In this document: one piece after another, positions 59,244 through 64,000 of the stretch | Numbering within the stretch: the stretch's first letter is position 1 | Layout of the letters: the number at the start of each line of letters is the position of its first letter | Origin: Adineta steineri | Taxonomy: Eukaryota; Rotifera; Eurotatoria; Adinetida; Adinetidae | Reading direction: 5' to 3' | Assembly: GCA_905250115.1 (NCBI GenBank) | Contig: CAJNOI010000070.1 | Location: 7,545-71,544, forward strand | Length of the DNA: 64,000 bases | Made by a program: the position numbers and the translations under genes | The notes under the pieces: model-generated | What the model was told of the DNA's origin: nothing | Databases searched by the model: none | What the model saw: only the letters and a program-made list of their open reading frames with translations

Positions 59244-59358
59244 CACTCTAAAAAATGGGTATCTGATACTATCGGAAAACACAAAAAATGTTTCTAAATC
59301 GCTCGGAAACCCCAAAAGAACTTCCGATAGTAACAAATATCTATATTTTTTTAGTGTG
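59244..59358. mobile_element. 115-bp foldback element
   Basis: Ends CACTCTAAAAAA and, from the right, CACACTAAAAAAA. The arms continue as an extended imperfect inverted repeat (..TACTATCGGAA.. and AAATGTTTCTAAATCGCTCGG with its complement). The flanks (ACTTTACTG on the left, TACGTTAGAAAAAGCAAAAA on the right) recur without the element at 59431-59460 (ACTTTACTG then TAAGGTTAGGAAAAG), giving an empty-site comparison. No obvious target duplication. Confidence 0.6.
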
Positions 59359-60171
59359 TACGTTAGAAAAAGCAAAAAAGAAAATTTTTCTCTTATCGAT
59401 TCCTCATTTATATAATTGTGTTAAATGAATACTTTACTGTAAGGTTAGGAAAAGAAAAAAAGAAAAGTTTTTTTGAATCCATTTATCATTGATTAAAATG
59501 TTCATATAAATGATATAAATCAATATATCAATAGTTTGTTTTATTATTTATTTTCGAAATAAGAACAATCTTTTGAATGTTCATTTATATTATAAGTCGA
59601 ATTATACATCTCATGCGAAAATTTGTTAAAACAATAAAAGTTTCAACAAATCTTAGCGTTACAACGTGAAAAAGTATTAAAGATCGTTAACTGTTTAAAC
59701 GCTGTTTTTACCGTTTCATTGTATGGCCAGGCAGGGAGACTTTAACTTGATTATGGAAACTATCATTATAGAATGATAATCTATGGCATTTTAATCGATT
59801 TAAACTTAAAATACTGCATTAGAATCAATCATAGATAAGATGAAATCACTGCGTCAAAATAATCTCTCACTCCACCACTATAAGACACTGAACAATCATC
59901 TTATCAGTTACATGTTGATTTGAATGAATCTATTAAACACGGTCTTGCTAAAAAACGCCGAAAGAAAAATAAGACAAAGAGAAAAATATCGAAAGAAAAA
60001 ATGTGGACGAGTAAAACGTCGAAATGATTGATCTATTTTTCACGCATGTTATGTAGTATGTTTATTAATTCATAAGAAAAAAGACAGCTAATATTTATTC
60101 TTTCGTTTTATCACGTAGAAGTTTTGCTTCTATTTGATCTGGATTTACAGAATGAGTATGTCTATCATTAA

Positions 60172-60966
60172 GGGTACCCCACCCCTCTTTTTCACGATTT
60201 TCAGATCTCGAAGACGGTAAGCCCGATCGAGCTGAAATTTTTACCATAGATAGAGGACCTAAATTGGTTAGACACGTGTTCGAGGAAAACATTTTCTGAG
60301 GGGGTCTTCTTCGGTTTTTTGGGACCCCATAGTTTTCCATAGGGTGTCATTGTGCCCAAGGTTTTCACTATCAAATTTTGTCCGATTAAGCTGAAATTTT
60401 TTTTGGGAGTACCTACGGACGTATCTCAGAGGTATTTTTCAGCTTTTTTCATTAGCTCACTTAGTTTTTTTTTATAGCAAAAATACCAAAAAGATCTCTG
60501 GGGAACCAACAAGCGGGTCTTCAAAATCCTGTAAACCGGGATAGAATAGTCAGAAACGAAGACGGTCAATTTTACCTCTGGACAATAGGTGAAAGTATCA
60601 CCGGTAAAAATTTCAGCCCGATCGGACAAAATTAAAGGGGGGTTATGTTGGGCACAACTCGGTCCTTTGGACAAAAAACTGATTTTTGAGAAAAATGTAA
60701 AAAAATTTTGGTAACTATCTGATTTTTTTTCTACTTTTTTATGAACAACTTTTGATGGAGAATCTTCTGAGAACAGAAAAAAAGATTTTTGAAAAACTTT
60801 TTTTCGGGCAAGAGGTTTTTTGTGGAAATTCGATAGAAAATGAACGGCAGATGCGATTGAGATTTTTCAAACGCCGATCGAAATACCAACAGAGGGTCTA
60901 CCAATGACACAAAAAAAAAATTTTTTTCGAAAAAAATTTTGAAAAAAAAAAAGAGGGGGGGTACCC
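60172..60966. mobile_element. piggyBac-like MITE, 795 bp, TTAA target duplication
   Basis: Termini are GGGTACCCCACCCCTC on the left and, on the opposite strand from the right, GGGTACCCCCCCTC. TTAA flanks both ends (60168-60171, 60967-60970). GGG/CCC-starting termini with TTAA are typical of piggyBac. There is no transposase frame. The interior repeats a motif of the form CCGATCGxGCTGAAATTTTTACC in both directions (around 60222-60245, 60388-60410 and, inverted, 60598-60630). It is distinctly GC-richer than its surroundings. Confidence 0.8.
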
Positions 60967-62567
60967 TTAATATATATATATATATATATGTTCATCTGCT
61001 ATACTTGCATGTATGTACACACAGCATTCTCGTTCAACACATAACCAATATTTTTTTGATTGTATTTTTTTATTACATTCGAATAAGTATTTTTACATAT
61101 ATTAATTGCAGTTCACCTTTGTTCGATAAGGTAAATGATATGTATATTTATAGTATGAGAAAATTTTCTTTGTTCAATGAAAATTAAAATATGCTGTTTA
61201 CAGGAGTGACCTGTAAGAATGAAAACAGTTAAATTTTTCTACTGTAGTCTTTAAAAGTTTCTACGTTTTCCTACAACCCCTGTATATAGTATCTCATATA
61301 TCAATGGTCGCATAATGCTGAGTCATACATAACTATATAAGGAAATCATCATGTATTAATTAAATGTTTTTAAAATTATGTATCTCCTGCACGGAACCGA
61401 ATTTCAAAAAACGGTTTCCAGATGTGCACTCAGCACATTCTCAAGAATATAGCAAACTCTTTTTTGATTTAAAATGTTGCTCAGGTGCTAACAACGAGTG
61501 GCACACTTGAATCGTGACTTATCTGTCGCAAAGGAGCAGAAGAAGAATACCAAAAGCAATAAGTCGAGTGCTGTACTTCGTGCAGTCAGCCGCCTTAATG
61601 AACACATATAAATTATATCTTCAATCATTCTTTTTTTTATATAATGTTTTATGATTATGATATAGTATACTCAGTTATTAATATTTTATGTACTATTATG
61701 TATCTATTACTATCTTGCTTTCATGCATTATTCCCTCCATGGAGATGCACACTAATGCCTTCAACATCGTAATATAGAGATTAAATGATAGTTCTAATTA
61801 TATTCATTATTTTTAGACTATAAACTGCGTGCTTTTGAAATAAGGAAAGAGCTTACAGATAGGAATTTGTTTCATATAAGTAAATATAATAATCTTTTCC
61901 CCGAAATAAGATAAGAATAGCTGGCTTACATTTTTTTAATAAATGAATAATCATCTTCGTTGAATATATTTTTACTGTAATTAGTTTATTGTTTAACATT
62001 CTATAGATATATTTTTTTTTCTTTTGCTTTAGTGCAAACCACTAGAGTACAGGTAAATTCTATGATGATAATATCATAAACTAATGTTCCTTCAAAAATA
62101 TACACATAGAAAAAGAAAAAAAGCTTGAATTATTGTTTTTTAAGATGTACTATAATTCACATTCAAGAGTGGTAGTGTCTAACAAGATTATACTATTTCA
62201 AAAGAATACTTTAATATAATTTTGCCTTAAAATGACGTATAAAATTATTTAATATAAATATATAATGAAAAAATGAGTATAATAATTGACATAAGCTTTT
62301 TTTTCTCGTATATTAAATATAACAGAAATTATAAGAAGATTAGACAGTGATGTAAAAAAAACATGTTCTTTAAACGTTCTGGAATATTAATTTCTCGTCA
62401 GTTTATTATCTTCCACAATGATAACATTTATTACACACACACATTTACAAGTTACTTTCATAATATGAATGTTAGCATTTATTCTTTTCTAGTATAAATA
62501 ACGAAAATTATTATTTGTATCTGTTGGAATTTATACTATATTTTGAAAAATATTACAAATCGATTAA

Positions 62568-63746
62568 ATGATACAGTCATATAATAAACATGTATCCATA
62601 CTTTATCATAAAATTCATACATTTACTCTACAGACACGATTAATCAATACGTCATGTTATATTTTATTTATATTGGGAATTATTGGAAATACATTAGGAC
62701 TTTTTGTCTTTTGTTCATCTCGACGTTCTTGGCGAATATCATCAACCTATACTTTTTTTGCTAGTTCCAGTTCAATAATAAATTTTTTTTGCATGTTGAA
62801 ATATGTATTTGTTTTGCATTCATCATCACGAAATATTTTACATGATTTAGTTGGTCAGAAATGGTGGGCTTGTAAACTTTTTGAATTCTCTTTTTCTTTT
62901 CGAGTAATATCATCATGGATAACATTGTTCTGGATGTTTGAACGTTTAACATGTGTGTCGAGAAAATTAAGATTACTTTCTGAACGATGTGAACCCTATA
63001 AAATCAAATTTATCGTTCCAGTTGTAATGATGATTATTATTTTTAGCTGTGTTATTTTACCTCCTGTTTATATGTATCAGCCACAAATAACTAGGTAACT
63101 TATTCTAATATATATATAATATATTTTCATTCATTATTTTAGTAATGATGCATTAAATTCAACACCAAATATGATGTATTGTGATCTACATCGAAATGTA
63201 TCTGTTAAACGGCAAAAATATTTTCATGACATTCATATTGGCATGAATCATTTTACAATACGTTGTCTTTTTTCAGAATTAATTCCAACTGGAACGATTA
63301 TTTTCTTTAATACTTATATAGTTCATCATCTTATATGTACAAATCGTCGTTTACATACAAAAACTATTTATAAATCACGCAAAAAACAATCACGTACTAC
63401 ATCATGGATGAATATTGTTCTTGTTCTCCATTCTTCTCTTTTTCTTGCATCACTATTTTCACATGTTGTTGGACATTTTACTATTGTCGAAGCACATGAA
63501 TCATGGTGGGTTTTATTATCGATTTTAATTAATTGTTCATTGAACTTCTATGTTTATTGTCTATCGGGTACAGCATTTCGAAATGAATTACGTCGACTTA
63601 TTCAACAATGTAAAATACTAATGATTTCCACACTGCAATCTTGTCAAAATCGGCGAGAGCAATCTTCTGATGACCCAAGATCGACTTTTGAAATGAACAA
63701 TATGCAAGCATTTTCTCCTTCAAAAACACGCCCATGTATTATGTAG
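62568..63746 (+). CDS. rhodopsin-like 7TM receptor
   Basis: Two exons (62568-63094, 63143-63746) join in phase 2 over a 48-bp intron; 376 aa. TM1 has LFILGIIGNTLGLFVF (GN motif) and TM2 the SSTYTFFASSSSIINFFCML block. A Cys in WWACKLFEF begins TM3, which ends in WMFERLTCVSRK where the ER pair stands in for DRY. TM4 is FIVPVVMMIIIFSCVILPP and TM5 lies around LIPTGTIIFFNTYIVHHL. TM6 is NIVLVLHSSLFLASLFSHVV, and TM7 LLSILINCSLNFYVYCLSGTAFR contains a clear N..FYVYCLSG (NPxxY-like) end. A long Ser/Arg-rich cytosolic tail follows. Peptide-type class A receptor of unknown ligand. Confidence 0.85.
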
Positions 63747-64000
63747 TTTAATAACTATTCGATAGATTTTCATCTAAAGATAATAGAAATTACAATGATC
63801 ACACTAAATATTATTTAGTTGGGTATCGAATTGAATGAAAAAGATTTGAATATTATAGTATTGTTTGTGTATTTATGTTTTACTGGAAAAAAGTCTTCTT
63901 GTTATTTTTTCTTGAATAAATCAGATTTAAAAATAAATTTCTTCTATTATTCTCAAATCTATATGAATTGTTACTAATAAAGCTGTCGCCAAAATACTTG
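63747..64000. other. 3' flank, no gene seen
   Basis: AT-rich sequence to the end of the window; AATAAA-like sequences at about 63914-63940. Confidence 0.4.

Larger units (their letters stand above)
57715..62567. other. long intergenic region with two non-autonomous elements
   Basis: 4.9 kb. It holds the foldback element at 59244-59358, a 3' paralogous copy of its flanks near 59417-59480, and the piggyBac-like MITE at 60172-60966, followed by a (TA)n run at 60970-60990. A Lys/Arg-rich 32-codon stretch near 59939-60030 lacks a start and is not called. No genes recognised. Confidence 0.45.

Noticed and set aside
59939..60030. Lys/Arg-rich short frame
   Set aside because: No plausible start or partner exon; basic composition follows from A-rich sequence.
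60172..60966. Coding potential in the GC-rich element (minus-strand frames of about 80 codons)
   Set aside because: The frames are composed of the element's internal repeats and show no transposase motif.
1..64000. tRNA, rRNA, CRISPR, retrotransposon reverse transcriptase
   Set aside because: No T-loop/anticodon arrangement, no rRNA core, no spaced direct repeats and no reverse-transcriptase motif were seen on reading; a tRNAscan or profile search would be decisive.

Overview
The window looks like animal nuclear DNA, most probably from a bdelloid rotifer. It is strongly AT-rich. Most introns are 50-60 bp with GT..AG ends, and intronless genes sit beside genes with many small exons. The gene set is typical of rotifers: arginine-type ADP-ribosyltransferases (ART) joined to kinesin-light-chain-type TPRs, an F-box gene, divergent 7TM receptors, SUEL-lectin/CUB proteins, and possibly acquired carbohydrate or oxidoreductase genes. 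A run of 10 N at 48067-48076 marks an assembly gap. No rRNA, tRNA, CRISPR or autonomous transposon was seen. The species cannot be fixed from the sequence.

Layout. 1-480: degenerate AT palindromic repeat running into the 3' end of a purple acid phosphatase gene (371-2328, -). 2955-4123 (-): trypsin-like protease. 5748-7820 (+): GT37-like fucosyltransferase. 8128-9228 (-): Gal80/Gfo-Idh-MocA-like oxidoreductase. 10159-11146 (-): six-exon gene for a small four-pass membrane protein, reconstructed here from exons too short to stand out as ORFs. 12920-15400 (+): F-box gene split by a 576-bp Harbinger-type MITE. 15469-17490 (-): SLC15/POT transporter. 18212-18494: TTAA-flanked foldback element. 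19956-22466 (+): ART-TPR protein. 22814-24550 (+): secreted beta-helix protein. 25311-26499 (-): type II membrane protein with a Cys-containing ectodomain. 27333-28307 (-): multipass membrane protein. 29594-29863 (+): secreted Cys-rich peptide. 30194-31397 (-): 7TM receptor. 32683-32973 (+): dynein-light-chain-like protein. 33353-34517 (-): U-box/TM protein. 35848-36099 (+): small Cys-rich protein. 36655-37701 (-): 7TM receptor. 39533-40663 (-): DUF3431-like type II membrane protein. 43371-48539 (+): SUEL/CUB/FN2 mosaic. 49214-49717 (-): PLAC8 family. 51039-53036 (-): tandem double-ART protein. 55544-57714 (-): coiled-coil protein with a PARP-like C-terminal domain. 59244-59358 and 60172-60966: two more non-autonomous elements. 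62568-63746 (+): 7TM receptor.

There are no operons and neighbours mostly lack functional links. The recurrent themes are ADP-ribosyl-transfer folds (three genes, one with its catalytic Glu replaced by Lys), cell-surface and secreted proteins (lectin/CUB, beta-helix, protease, small Cys-rich), and non-autonomous DNA elements. Short hairpins with telomere-like TGTGGG arms recur at least seven times between genes. I did not find a convincing new multi-gene system. The strongest observations are the frame-restoring MITE insertion in the F-box gene, the hairpin family, the Glu-to-Lys ART-TPR protein, and a transporter intron that appears to end in TG.
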